64,000 nucleotides of DNA from Agrypnia vestita (Eukaryota; Arthropoda; Insecta; Trichoptera; Phryganeidae), in contig JADDOH010001524.1 in assembly GCA_016648135.1 (NCBI GenBank), positions 104,755-168,754 of the forward strand. Reading direction: 5' to 3'. The notes beneath the pieces are model-generated. The model had not been told where the DNA came from and searched no databases. It saw nothing but the letters and a program-made list of their open reading frames with translations. The position numbers and the translations under genes are program-made. Positions 35,634 through 46,341 of this stretch are shown here, one piece after another. Numbering within the stretch: the first letter of the stretch is position 1; every line of letters starts with the position of its first letter.

Positions 35634-35773
35634 AACACGGAATACGTGTCGCATCAATATTCTTACTATTCTCAAACTAAGCCAAAAGCCTGTGCTACAA
35701 AAATAGGACTAAATTGCTGGTGTCTTGGAGCACTAGGCGAGCGTCATGACCACTACACCAACAAGCTACTCAT
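35634..35773 (-). mobile_element. tRNA-derived SINE, family A, copy 2 (inverted)
   Basis: Shares ACACGGAATACGTGTCGCAT and CAACAAGCTACTC with the copy at 41837-42000; body matches 18692-18855 in reverse. Box-B part degraded. Confidence 0.65.
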
Positions 35774-36575
35774 ATAATAATCTGAACGTAATGTTCTGTT
35801 AAATTACAGTTTTTAAAATTTCATTATAAAGTAAACATTCTAAATAAATATTATCAAGTAATTTGGTCTATTTTCTAACCTAAACCTACAACTTTTTACA
35901 CCTTTTGAAATATTTTTCTACTCATATTTCTGAGCTACACTATTAGCGGTACCTATGTGTATAATATTAATCTTATCTATGATGGTACCTGCGAGATCAA
36001 AAGTTCGAGGTATTCTTTCAAGTTCCCGATATTAATTATTTTGGAGAAAGTCTCGTTATAGCCACATTATTGAGTTTTTTTTAAATAATTATTATTTACC
36101 TCAGGTACAACAGCTAGCGGTGGTGATTATTAGTTGATAACGCTGGCAATACCTTCTGAGAGTAAAGCAGTCGCAATCATAGATAACATCGGTCGCAATT
36201 GGTCGCAATTTTTGGAAATCGTTATTCAATACCAGCTATATATAACTCGGCAAAAATGACAGAAATTTGTATGTTTGAATTTCAGCTGTGCATTATTTAA
36301 TTGTTCTTAATTTCACAAATTGCAAGCAAAATATTTTTTTCATTGATCTCTCGTTGCTGAAGTTTTGCTTCAGTTTTTCGCAAAACGCAAAACGTCAATT
36401 TAATTTAACTTTCAAACAAATAGAATCGTAGTATATTTGTTAGCGAGTGAACAGCGCAATCTTGTAGCATTAGCGACATACATTGTTACATATAGAATTA
36501 TGTATTTTGATATGTACACGTTACCAGCTCGATACCCAGTGATGCAAACGTTTCAGATTTAGTTAATAGATCATT

Positions 36576-36814
36576 TGTGGGGTATAAAAGCAAAAGCAGG
36601 AATATCCAAAAAAATTAATTCGAGGTCATCGAGTCATCGAGGTATAATTTATAATGTAGGTACTGAATTCGAGATTTTATAGGAAACATGATTTTCGAAG
36701 AGATGACACAAAATCTACAACTCAGCACGTTATAAACTAGTAATTCTCGGTGACAATATTCGAAACTTTTAAATTTTTTTTTAGATATTGCTGCCTTTGC
36801 TTTTATACCCCACA
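36576..36814. mobile_element. MITE with TGTGGGGTATAAAAGC termini
   Basis: Left TGTGGGGTATAAAAGCAAAA, right TTGCTTTTATACCCCACA: an inverted pair of about 18 nt. A related copy lies at 52495-52675 (GCTGCCTTTGCTTTTAT and TTGCTTTTATACC). No ORF. Confidence 0.7.
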
Positions 36815-36878
36815 TCTAAAGGTTAACAGAGGGAGGTGTATTTTTTGCGCAAGCCCTTATTAGGTTGATACATAATAT

Positions 36879-37244
36879 TAGTGATGGTATTTTGACTAGT
36901 GACACACTAACCGTTATTTGAAATTTGTATCTGACTGCGTCGATGATTGGCAATTGATTTTTTTTGCAATTCTACGGACAACCATCGGTGCAGTAGCCGG
37001 CAAACATCTTGAAATTCTACGGCGTAGTGGGGGCATGTTTGCGCATCTACCTTTCCACCAACGAGACCCAAATTTCGTCTTCTGCGCATTCCCCCACCAC
37101 GCCAAAGAATTTCAAGAAGTTTCCCGGCAACTGTACTAGACAACAATCATATCTAAATTATCAATCATTGATGTAATCAGATGCAAATCCCAAATAACTG
37201 TACCGAAAATAACCGGTTAAAATAACGGTTTAACTATCACCAAT
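36879..37244. mobile_element. TAGTGATGGTATTTT-type MITE interrupted by another MITE
   Basis: Ends TAGTGATGGTATTTTGAC and AACTATCACCA, with inner homology TATTTGAAATTTGTATCTGA. Related uninterrupted copies lie at 47548-47727 and 53845-53988. The 143-bp TA-type MITE at 36991-37133 is inserted in its middle. Confidence 0.7.
36991..37133 (+). mobile_element. TA-flanked palindromic MITE, copy 2 (nested)
   Basis: CAGTAGCCGGCAAACATC to CCCGGCAACTG, followed by TA. Same family and orientation as 29628-29769; inserted inside the MITE 36879-37244. Confidence 0.8.
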
Positions 37245-37499
37245 AATTATCCGCCGGTTTTTTTGCTATGTTTTTTTTTTTAAATATGACGTTTAATTTA
37301 CATTTGTCATAATATGACCACAGGGGTAGGAAATGAAAGTCGAAAGCCATACAAATAGACACCACATTATGCTGTAGGACCATTTTGAGAAAGGTTGAAA
37401 AGCTGCTACGACCATTCTAAACTGGGGTATTATTTTTTTACCATCGCATCAGATTTTTGACAACTGCAGTATAAATATATTTTTATATAGAACATCGAA

Positions 37500-38300
37500 C
37501 GTTAAAGATCTGAGTGTTAGATTTGTGAGCAACCTAACATTTCACGATCACATAGAGACGATCAGTGATTATGCTTTAGGAATTGTTCTTTGTTCTGCCA
37601 GGGTTTTCAAGAATACCCGCGTACTGAGAATTCTTTACAACTTCTTGGTGCGAAGTAGACTCGAGAGTGGCTCGATGATTTGGGGGCCACAGGTACTCTC
37701 TTATGGTGGAGAATAAAGTTTAGGTTTAGGTTTGTTTGATTTGATAATTAAGAAAACATATTCTTCATCTTGGATTGCACGATTTAGTGCCGTGCAAACG
37801 GGTTTCCCACAGAACATCGGACCTTCCCAAGTCCAAAAGAAGTTTCCGAGATATCTCTACGTGAGAGAGTACGGGCATTACCCTTGGCTTTATCCAACTG
37901 AATTCCTCCAGGGTTTGCTTGGCTACAATAGTTTAGAGACTAGAAGGAATGTTTATTTGATTACACATTTTTATCGATTGTTGCGCGGTATGATCGATAA
38001 TCCTGAAATTATGCGGAGCATTGGTTTTTATGTTCCTTAGACATCGTCAGCATAGATTGTTTCACATTCCAATATACAGGATCAACCTGCAGATGGTTAT
38101 GTTTGTTGGAAGAGCTACCGCTATGTCTGAAGGGGTTTTCCGAAGCAGGATTCTCCTACATTCACATCTTTGACCAGATTTAATGTTATTTTTATTTAAT
38201 AAAATATTGTTATTTTATTATATATACTTTCATGATATGTATGCCTTGAACACTTAGTTTGTAATGTACATATTATTAAATAAATAAATTGAAATTGAAA
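37500..38300 (+). pseudogene. LINE ORF2 C-terminal fragment, frame-broken
   Basis: First frame (37525-37716): SNLTFHDHIETISDYALG, then LRILYNFLVRSRLESGSMIW. After a stop at 37714, a second frame (to 38040) continues: FPRYLYVREYGHYPW, then LRGMIDNPEIMRSIGFYVP. Together these are the classic region after the RT domain in CR1/jockey-type LINEs. The 3' end runs into an AT-rich tail near 38280 with AATTGAAATTGAAATT repeats. Confidence 0.75.
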
Positions 38301-38884
38301 TTAAGATATGCGAGGGAAAGCATTCTTCCGCTGTGACCCATTCCCCTGTCCTAAGGTACCAGTTTAATTCATCTCTATACATACTTTATACTCTATGCCT
38401 GTAGATACTCGTAAGATAAAGATAAAATCTTACCTTTAAAAGAAGCCTAAAAGATATATCCTTGAAGGGTTTTTATAGAAGTGGATGATTTTCCATGTTC
38501 TCAGGCTTTCAAATTTTAAATCATCTCACGCTTTTGAATTTATTGATATGAGCATTTTTAGGAACTTAACTTGCGAAGGAATTGATTAAAAATAATATTG
38601 ATTTATAATATTATTTAAAGAACAATTTACTTTTAAATAACTCAAAATATTGAGAACTCTTGAGCCTACTGAAGCCATATCCAAATAGTTTATAACTATA
38701 GGGGTTAAATGTACACATTTTATGCTTATTGAATTTCAATTGCATCGCTAAAGGCAATGTTACCAGCATAAAATGTAGGAGTACTGTAAAATATATTAAG
38801 AATAATATATATTCACGTAAAAACGTACCACGATAATTTTCGTGTTTACTCACTAAAAATATTATAATATGGAAGCATGGAGGT

Positions 38885-39640
38885 TTACTAACTAACTAAC
38901 TAACTAACTAATTAGCTCACACCGTTTCACCGCAGGGGTAGGCAGAGAGGACTGAACGCCATACTCTTCTATCCTGGCACACCACTTTTACTTCGGCCAC
39001 ATTCATACATCTTCTCATACAAGTTCTACGGTTGTTGCGGCTTTTAATAGAGCCATCCTCAAATACTTGCAGTATCTGATCGTACCAGGTCTTTCGCGGA
39101 CGCCCTTTATTCCTGTTGCTCTGAACGCTCGCCTCATATATTTTCTTAACCATCCTTTCCTCCTTCATACGTTCCACATGACCAAACCATCTCCGGTTCT
39201 CAAACCTGTTCATTCCTCACTCTATCGACACAAGCGTCTTAGTGACCGCATTTCCACCGCATTCAGTCTACTTTCATTCCTCTTTTGCCAATTCCAGGCT
39301 TCACTTCCATACATCAGGGTCGGCACTAGAACGCCATTATGTACCGCTAGTCTTGCTTCCATTGACAGATTCTTATTGGCCATAATTGCATTTAGAGCAC
39401 CATTAACTTTGTTTCCCGCAGTCACTCTCCTTTCGATATCATATTAGCCTTGCCGTCTCTACTAAACATACTTCCCAAATACACAAACTCGTTCACTTGT
39501 TCTAAGCATTCGTTGTTTACAATTACACCACACTTAGTCACTCTTTCGTCTCTCTCGAATACCATCACTTTCGATTTGCTGACATTCATCAGAAGTTCAC
39601 TCTGCATGCGTACACCGGACATCCTGGATACCAGGCACTG
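38885..39640 (-). pseudogene. LINE 3' fragment, TTAG-tailed family, copy B
   Basis: Three overlapping minus frames: NEFVYLGSMFSRDGKANMIS (39622-39422), MEARLAVHNGVLVPTLMYGS (39425-39222) and WFGHVERMKEERMVKK to SAYPCGETV (39213-38917). Frameshifts separate them. It ends in five TTAG repeats (plus strand (CTAA)n at 38885-38911). Longest of the three copies. Confidence 0.85.
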
Positions 39641-39659
39641 CAGATCAGACGCTTACCGA

Positions 39660-39751
39660 ATAATTGAAAAGGCGACTTGGTTACCACGCTTTTTGTGTGT
39701 TTCATTCAATTTTAAGGTTCTATACCTCTTAAAAAACAGCCTATATTTCTA
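39660..39751 (+). mobile_element. 3' end of the mariner-like family seen at 4063-4336
   Basis: GGTTACCACGCTTTTTGTG and TCTTAAAAAACAGCCTATAT correspond to the 3' half of the element at 4063 and to its inverted terminal motif. Solo end, rest lost. Confidence 0.45.
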
Positions 39752-39759
39752 TTTTTCTT

Positions 39760-40790
39760 CTGTAATGTGACGTCTACATTCCTTCTTGAGCACGTTGATT
39801 TTTCTCTGTTTTTTCATTCTCTGGTAGGTATATTATTGTATTCCTTTGGTCCTATGTAACATAAACAGTTAGTGTATTTGTCTTCTTTCTATTTTAATTT
39901 CTTATTTCGTTTGCATTTCTTATATTATGTCTATGAATATCTGAGTTATATGTAATCTGATTTTTATAGCATTTTGGCATTCTGTCACTTAACATTTTAT
40001 ATATGATTTCTCGGCTGCTCATATAAAGAATCATCAACACCTCCATGCTTTGTTGGTTCTGCTATTAGCAAATAACCGCTCGCGATGACGCAACGACGTA
40101 ATGTGCGCCCGTAGACGGACGCACTTTTCTAAAACTCTCGATACGCCCCTGTCTCTAGTTTCTACTCATCCTCGCCGCGGATGGGCATCCGAGACAGCCC
40201 TGTATATTTACAATGAAATAAACAAAATAAAACCGGTGACGTACGGTCGGAAAAAGCAGTTTATCGTTCGTTAGCGCTTGCACAAGACGCCTTCGCCCAA
40301 GTCGTCGCCGCTCCGCTTAAATTGAATTCAATCAAGTATGTAAATCACTGTCTGTCCAAATTATTTATTATTATATGCACGTTATTGAAGTCCATGTCAT
40401 TAATTTGCGTGTGTACTTCTCAAAGAAAACGCGCAGCGTCGCCAGAAATAAAATAAATTGAGGAACGAATTCACGAGAGGCATGACATCTCTTGCTGGGT
40501 GACGTTCCTAAAACATGATTTTCCTATACGTACACTAACTGCTGGGATCAAACTGATGATATATTTAATACTAGTTATAACCAGTTAAAAATGACACACT
40601 TTTATTATACATTTCGGCCGCCAGTTAGGGCTGTGAATTTTTAATATTAAAGTACAATTTTCATTTTACTGAAATATTAAAAAAAAAAAAACTAAACTAA
40701 CTCAGTGTTATCTTAAAAAGCATAAAAGTCAATGTTAATTTTGAAATCATACGAATTTTGAAAACGGAATGAGATCAGCTATTGGATAGG
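39760..40790. other. Intergenic, unassigned
   Basis: 40070-40330 is GC-richer (GACGCAACGACGTAATG, GTCGTCGCCGC) without a supportable ORF; possibly a degraded transposon end. Nothing else recognised. Confidence 0.35.
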
Positions 40791-40792
40791 AA

Positions 40793-41370
40793 GTTAAGGC
40801 GGCACATTCACTGCAAATGCATATTTCGGCGTTTTTTAAGTACCTAAATGTGGGTTTTTATTATTAATTTATATCAGAATATATACTCTCGACTGCATTT
40901 TTAGGGAAATAACTTAAATAGAACCTTTGTTATTATATAAAAGTGATCAACTGAACATTATTTACAATAATTAATAAAATATAAACATTAATCGACAGGC
41001 CGCGGCCAAAAAATCGTTTTTAGTGTCCTAGGCGGCGCTAAATTTTTAATCAATATTTATATGCACGCATAATATATTTTTAATATATAAAGTATACTTC
41101 ATTATCTAGAATCCTTACTAAGGAAATTAAGAAATATTCAATATTAATAAAGTTATAATGTTTTAAATTTGCAATAAATTTTTTGTTGATTTTAAAACGC
41201 TTTTTATTTATACATATAAAGAGATGATTTAAAACAGTATACTCTATTTATTCCTGTATTTTGAGTCTTTACTCACTTAATAAAAGTTAGATTTTTTATA
41301 AAAACACCTTAATTATTATTTAAAAATAAAAATTCCAAAGTATGAAATGGGCCAATAAATGACGCAGTTG
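40793..41370 (+). mobile_element. piggyBac-like element, 5' part (truncated relative)
   Basis: TTAAGGCGGCACATTCACTG start, then colinear with 17229 onward (GTGGGTTTTTATTATT, AACCTTTGTTATTATAT, GACAGGCCGCGGC). No right terminus is found downstream. Confidence 0.6.
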
Positions 41371-41590
41371 CAGACGGCATTCTGTTTTATTGACATAATT
41401 ATAAAACTTTATATAGCAGTTAAAGTATTTATTCTTGCGTAATTAAATTCACTAGTTAACAATGCGTATTTTTTACTTTGTACTATTTTTGATTACTTAC
41501 TTACTTATTTACTTTTCTTTATTTTGTTTTATATTGTCATTTCTGCTTTGCTTTTGATAAATTATATAATGTTCTAGTAGCAGAATTGTA

Positions 41591-41733
41591 CAGTTGCCGG
41601 CAAACTTCTTGAAATTTTTTGGCGTAGTGGGGGAATGCGCAGAAGACAAAATTTGGGTCTCGTTGGTGGAATGGTACATGCGCAAACTTCCCCCCACTAC
41701 ACCGTAAAATTTCAAGATGTTTGTCGGCTACTG
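41591..41733 (-). mobile_element. TA-flanked palindromic MITE, copy 3 (inverted)
   Basis: CAGTTGCCGGCAAACTTC to GTCGGCTACTG, TA on both sides. Same 143-bp family as 29628 and 36991. Confidence 0.8.
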
Positions 41734-41836
41734 TAACATGATATGTACGTAGGTAAGGTAGAAGCCTTAGATGCACTTACCCCTTGTATGCACCTTACTA
41801 TGTTTTATTTAGTACTTTTATAAATAAATAGATATG

Positions 41837-42000
41837 CAAACACGGAATACGTGTCACATCAATATTCTTACTATTTTCAAACTAAGCTAAGCGCTTGTGC
41901 TATGACAATAGGACTTTGCTGGTCTGCAGTGAGATTCTAACCAGCGACCTTTGGATCACGAGGCGAGAGTCCTAACCACAAGACCAACAAGCTACTCTTA
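41837..42000 (-). mobile_element. tRNA-derived SINE, family A, copy 3 (inverted)
   Basis: Reverse orientation. Contains the box-B relative CTAACCAGCGACC and the anticodon-arm-like tract near CGAGGCGAGAGTCC. Body as in 35634-35773. Confidence 0.65.
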
Positions 42001-42261
42001 TTTTTTCATTTCTATTTAGCTTTTGATAAATAATTTCATGTTCTGCGTTCCGTTTTGTGTCGTGGATCTCTGTTATTTTTTACCAACTGTCCATTACTTT
42101 TTGTTACTTTCAACCATTGTACTGTTTTGATTCCATAAGTAAATAAATTAAATTAAAAATATATCTAGGAACACTGGTGCATCGCGGGGTAATTTCCTTT
42201 AAATACGCCAAAAGTGAAGATTTTTACCCTCGCGGCGAATTTATCCACAGAAAGCAAATTC

Positions 42262-42714
42262 ACTTACTTACTTACTTACTTACCATCACGCCGTTTCCCC
42301 GAGGGGGTAGGCAGAGAGGATAGAGCGCCATACTCTTCTGTCCTGACATACAAATTTCGCTTCGTCTACATTCATACATCTTCGCATGCAAGCTCGACGG
42401 TTGTTCAGACTTCTAACAGGACCATCTTCCAGTATCTGGTTAATCTGGTCATGCCACGTCTTCCGTGGTCGCCCTCTTTTTCTGGCGCCGTCAACACTTG
42501 CATCATATATCTTTCTTACCATTCTTTCCTCATTCATTCGCTCAACATGCCCAAACCACCTGAGCGACCCTATTTTTATTCTCTGTATTATGCTACGATC
42601 AGCTTTACATTCATTCCTAATATCTTCATTCTTTACTCTATCATACATGGATTTACTACACATACGTCTAAGCAAATTCACGCGCATATTAATTGATCCG
42701 CAGTAGCGACTCAA
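42262..42714 (-). pseudogene. LINE 3' fragment, TAAG-tailed family, copy C
   Basis: A 142-residue open frame includes RVNLLRRMCSKSMYDRVKNE, SLRWFGHVERMNEERMVRKI, RKRGRPRKTWHDQI and SAYPLGETA. It is open through the whole homologous region but lacks the RT domain. It ends in GTAAGTAAGTAAGTAAG, a variant of the TTAG tails on copies A and B. Confidence 0.85.
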
Positions 42715-43226
42715 TTTTGATACAACTGTGTCAAGTATTCGGGAGACTTTGTCCTGAAGGGGTCTATTGAACGAAGAGAATATTTATCCTGGAATGGGGG
42801 GAGTTGAATGACGAAAATTCATTATGTGGTTGTAAATACGTATCTACAAAATAAAATTAAGCTTTCTTTTCGTTTTACAAAGCTTTCAATTACTTCGGCG
42901 ATGATTACATCAATCCCTCTATATACAGGTGTCTCATACGTAGTGGCAAAAACTTTACAAGTGGATTCCTGCCTTGATAATGAGTCGAAAATGTTCAAGC
43001 AACCATTACCTAATATTAGTAATTCAAATTTTGCCTTTTTTCAATATTTCTAACTTATTTTTTACAAAAAGTTAAACTATCATTACAGTAACTATATCGG
43101 TTATGAAAAATTCGTTCACTATAATACAAGTCGAATAAAATGATAAAAACCTCGCGGATATTGAAAAAATATTTTTTTACAAGGTTTTTATCATTTTATT
43201 TAGATCCAGGTCTACTATAATTGATA

Positions 43227-44267
43227 CAGTACACTCCCTATTATTCCGACGGGTCGCGTAATAAAAACTTTTTTTAGTATACATATTTCAAAATTCTTTA
43301 TAAAATTAAAATATTTTTTCTATCAACTAAATACGTAAACAAAATATAAAACTCATGAAGTTGAGAACACGCAGAATTGCGAAATTATTAATCACAAAAT
43401 TTCGGGAATCCCTGTCAATAGCGAATGTTTTTTCGACATAATTTATTTATTTTGACATAAACGTGAGTGCGCGGCGATGCACCTAAGAGGATTTATTTAA
43501 TTGTTTATTATATTATTTTATATGCTCCATATTTTATTTCGTGCTATGTAACTGTGTGTGATTATGTATATAATTTTTCACCATTTAAATAATTTGCAGT
43601 CGTGTGTGAATTTTGCATCAGTGTTATCGCGCAAAAAATTAACGCCCTCTTTTTTTTTTTTTTTTGGGTTTGTAATTATTTTCTTTCTTTATTCCTTTAT
43701 CTTATACGTTCGGTGCCATACAGCTATGTGCAAGTATAGGTATGTATGTTTTTCGAATTTGAAGTCGTGCGTTGTAAATATTTTTGCGGAAATTATCCAG
43801 GATTTTACAGTCGAGTTATTACCGCTCAGGATAATCGGGAGTTTACTGAATTTTAATAAAAACATAATCTATATATTCCAACTTGATTCCATCTCAAAGT
43901 ATCCAACACAAATTGTTACTTCCATCAGTGAATATTCCAAAATGAAACAAAAAGCTCATAATTCAATAACCATATAATAACACATTAAGAATTAAATCAC
44001 AAGTATATTATGAAGCCATGTATTCACTAGGGGACAAATCGCGAAACATTCCGCTCGACATGTCGCATCAACATCTACGCTCATGTTTCGGGGACAATGA
44101 CGCGGCCATTTGACGTGTACACACCGGGACTCGCATATCTTGTCGCGGAAATGTCATCTAATGAGGTTATGGATGACAGCTGCGGTATCTCATTTGGCGA
44201 AAACGGGGTTCCGCGCAATTCGAAATGTTTTTTTGGGTCGCAATTTCAAATTAACGAGGTTTTACTG
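43227..44267 (+). mobile_element. Pogo-like element copy 3, non-coding
   Basis: CAGTACACTCCCTATTATTC to AACGAGGTTTTACTG with TA flanks. The frame at 43558-43977 inside it is T-rich and not supported as a protein. Its right part overlaps the element 44013-44765, so the two have been rearranged. Confidence 0.6.
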
Positions 44268-44765
44268 TAGTAAATTGAATATTATTAAAAACAAGGTCCT
44301 TTTTGCAAATAATTATTGTTTTCCAGACGTCGCGGAAATATATCGCCTTATGAGGTTATGATGATAGCCGCGTATCTGTTTATGTTAATGAGTTTATCGA
44401 AAAGTAAGAGGAGAATGCGAAATTATTTACTGCAAAGAGAAAGAAGGACGGACATTCTATGCGATCTTCGATCGATATACCTCGATGAGTTCGAGAACGA
44501 TTTCGTTTCCCCGCATTGTCATCTTGACAGATACAGCGCATGCGTATTCACTTGTAAACATACCACGTGGTACTGACGCTCCGCGGAATGTTGCAGTGAG
44601 TACGCTCGGATACCGTGCGCATGGCAACGTTGCCACGGCACGTAGAAATGCCGCGCTATGTTGTGCGCGAGGTTGCGGAACAGTGCACGACGTTGCAACG
44701 TCACGTAGACTCTATGCCGCGCGTGCTGTTGAGGGACAATTTGTCCCCTAGTGAATACATGGCTT
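44013..44765. mobile_element. Element with 27-bp perfect terminal inverted repeats
   Basis: 44013-44039 (AAGCCATGTATTCACTAGGG and onward) is the exact inverse complement of 44739-44765. The right half is unusually GC-rich for this window (GCGCATGGCAACGTTGCC near 44617). A segment at about 44145-44200 resembles 44328-44380 (TCGCGGAAAT, ATGAGGTTATG), flanking pogo-end sequence. No ORF. Confidence 0.65.
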
Positions 44766-44799
44766 GAAACTACATCAAGTAGAAAATAAACAAAAAAGA

Positions 44800-45990
44800 C
44801 AGCGCCCGGAACAAGTGCAATTTTCATAGCAGAATTTTGTTTATGACAGCGCCCGGAGCATAAGCAATATACATAGCAGAATCCAGGAGGTAATTTTCAA
44901 GTGGTCAAATCCAAAATTTGAAATTTTTGACTATGAATTAGAAGTTATTCTCCTTAAAATTATTTATCTATAGCTATTTTCAAATCTATTTTAATCGTAA
45001 TAAAAATCATCAAAATCTTATTTGAAATCTCCCTTTATTTTCAAAATTAGCGTAATCTGAGCTAATTTTTATTCTAATCGAATCAGATCTAGGATCTAGG
45101 AACCAATAGGATTGCAGGAATCACCGACACCATCTTGAATCTTTTCATACAAAGTTGCTTTCGTTTGACAAGCACGTACTGTCAAAACGATCAAAACAAG
45201 CCAAATTCAATATCGCAATTTTCAAAGATAATCAAACCCACGTAGTACAAACAAACTCAGTCAAATCCAAAATAAAAAGCGATTTTTCTCGATTCTTTCG
45301 AGTGTTTTAGATATCTTACTGAAGTTGATGTTTTATTTTCTTAATTTACAGCTACTCTTACAAATATATGTTTTCTAGATTTCATTGTACAAAAAATCGT
45401 GTTTTTTCTCATAACTGAATTTTGCCTGGAGCATATGCAATTTACGTAGCAGAATTTGTTAATAACAGCACCCGGAGTATATGCAATTTTCATAACACAA
45501 TTTCAAACGGCTGGATGTTGTCACTTATTTTTATTTTATTTTATTTTTTTATTATTTTTTTTCATTTATTGGTTTTTTTACAGCCATATAATTAATAAAT
45601 CTTGAAAAAAAAAACAATTATTGATGTACAGAGCCTTGGGCCAATTACAAGAAAACACATATATACAAGAATATTATACCAGGATCAATAAAAAAATTAG
45701 AAAAAACAATATGTCAAATAGTGAATTTGTGTGAGTGTGTGTATTTGTGTGTTTTTATGCGTCCGTGTGTGTATGCGTTTTTATGTGTTCATGTGTGTGT
45801 CCACATGTGTGGGAAGAAAAATGTCATCGCGCAAGTTTATACGTAAGGGATTTTGTAAACTGCTCAAAACTTAAATATAAAATATCGAGATCTGCAAAAG
45901 CCATGTCATAGGTATCTAGAACTCTGTTAATAATACAGTTTTTACCATAGTTTGTTCTCCAATGATTTAAGTGGAAAAGGCGTGGTGCTC
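44800..45990. other. Intergenic, unassigned, microsatellite-like patch
   Basis: GACAGCGCCCGGA-type words recur near 44800, 44845 and 45465 (GCACCCGGAGTATATGCAATTT). They suggest a dispersed direct repeat. 45728-45810 is GT-rich (GTGTGTGTATTTGTGTG). No gene seen. Confidence 0.4.
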
Positions 45991-45994
45991 TTGT

Positions 45995-46230
45995 TCATCT
46001 CTGCGGGACATTAAAGTGTATCGAATTTAAAATTTCAGGTGAATCTATGCGATTATTAAGTATATTATAGGAAATGCTACTGGTAAATATTATTGCAAAA
46101 ATCGCTATTTTAGCTTTTGATTGGTGAGTCATGACTTCACGGTGTGAAAATATTCCGTTGTATGATGCGTGCGCATTTCGTAGCACCCTAAAACATTCAA
46201 CATGCCATAAAAAGAATAACTTCAAAAAAC
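45995..46230 (-). pseudogene. LINE ORF2 fragment (very short)
   Basis: Minus frame: NRIDSPEILNSIHFNVPQR, equivalent to DNPEIMRSIGFYVP in the 37500 fragment. Only about 25 residues are recognisable. Confidence 0.45.
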
Positions 46231-46341
46231 AAATACCTATTTGTATTTACCTGTAATGAGTAACATTTTCTCCTACCCTGGTTGAAATCCCAGCTCTATT
46301 CCATGCTCTACTCTAAGTACTTAAATATGTTTTCAGACACA

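Noticed and set aside
42214..42706. Plus-strand ORFs of 160 and 106 codons
   Set aside because: Antisense shadows of the minus-strand LINE C-terminus (42262-42714).
43558..43977. 139-codon plus-strand ORF
   Set aside because: Inside pogo-like copy 3; Phe/Ile-rich translation of T-rich DNA, no transposase motif.
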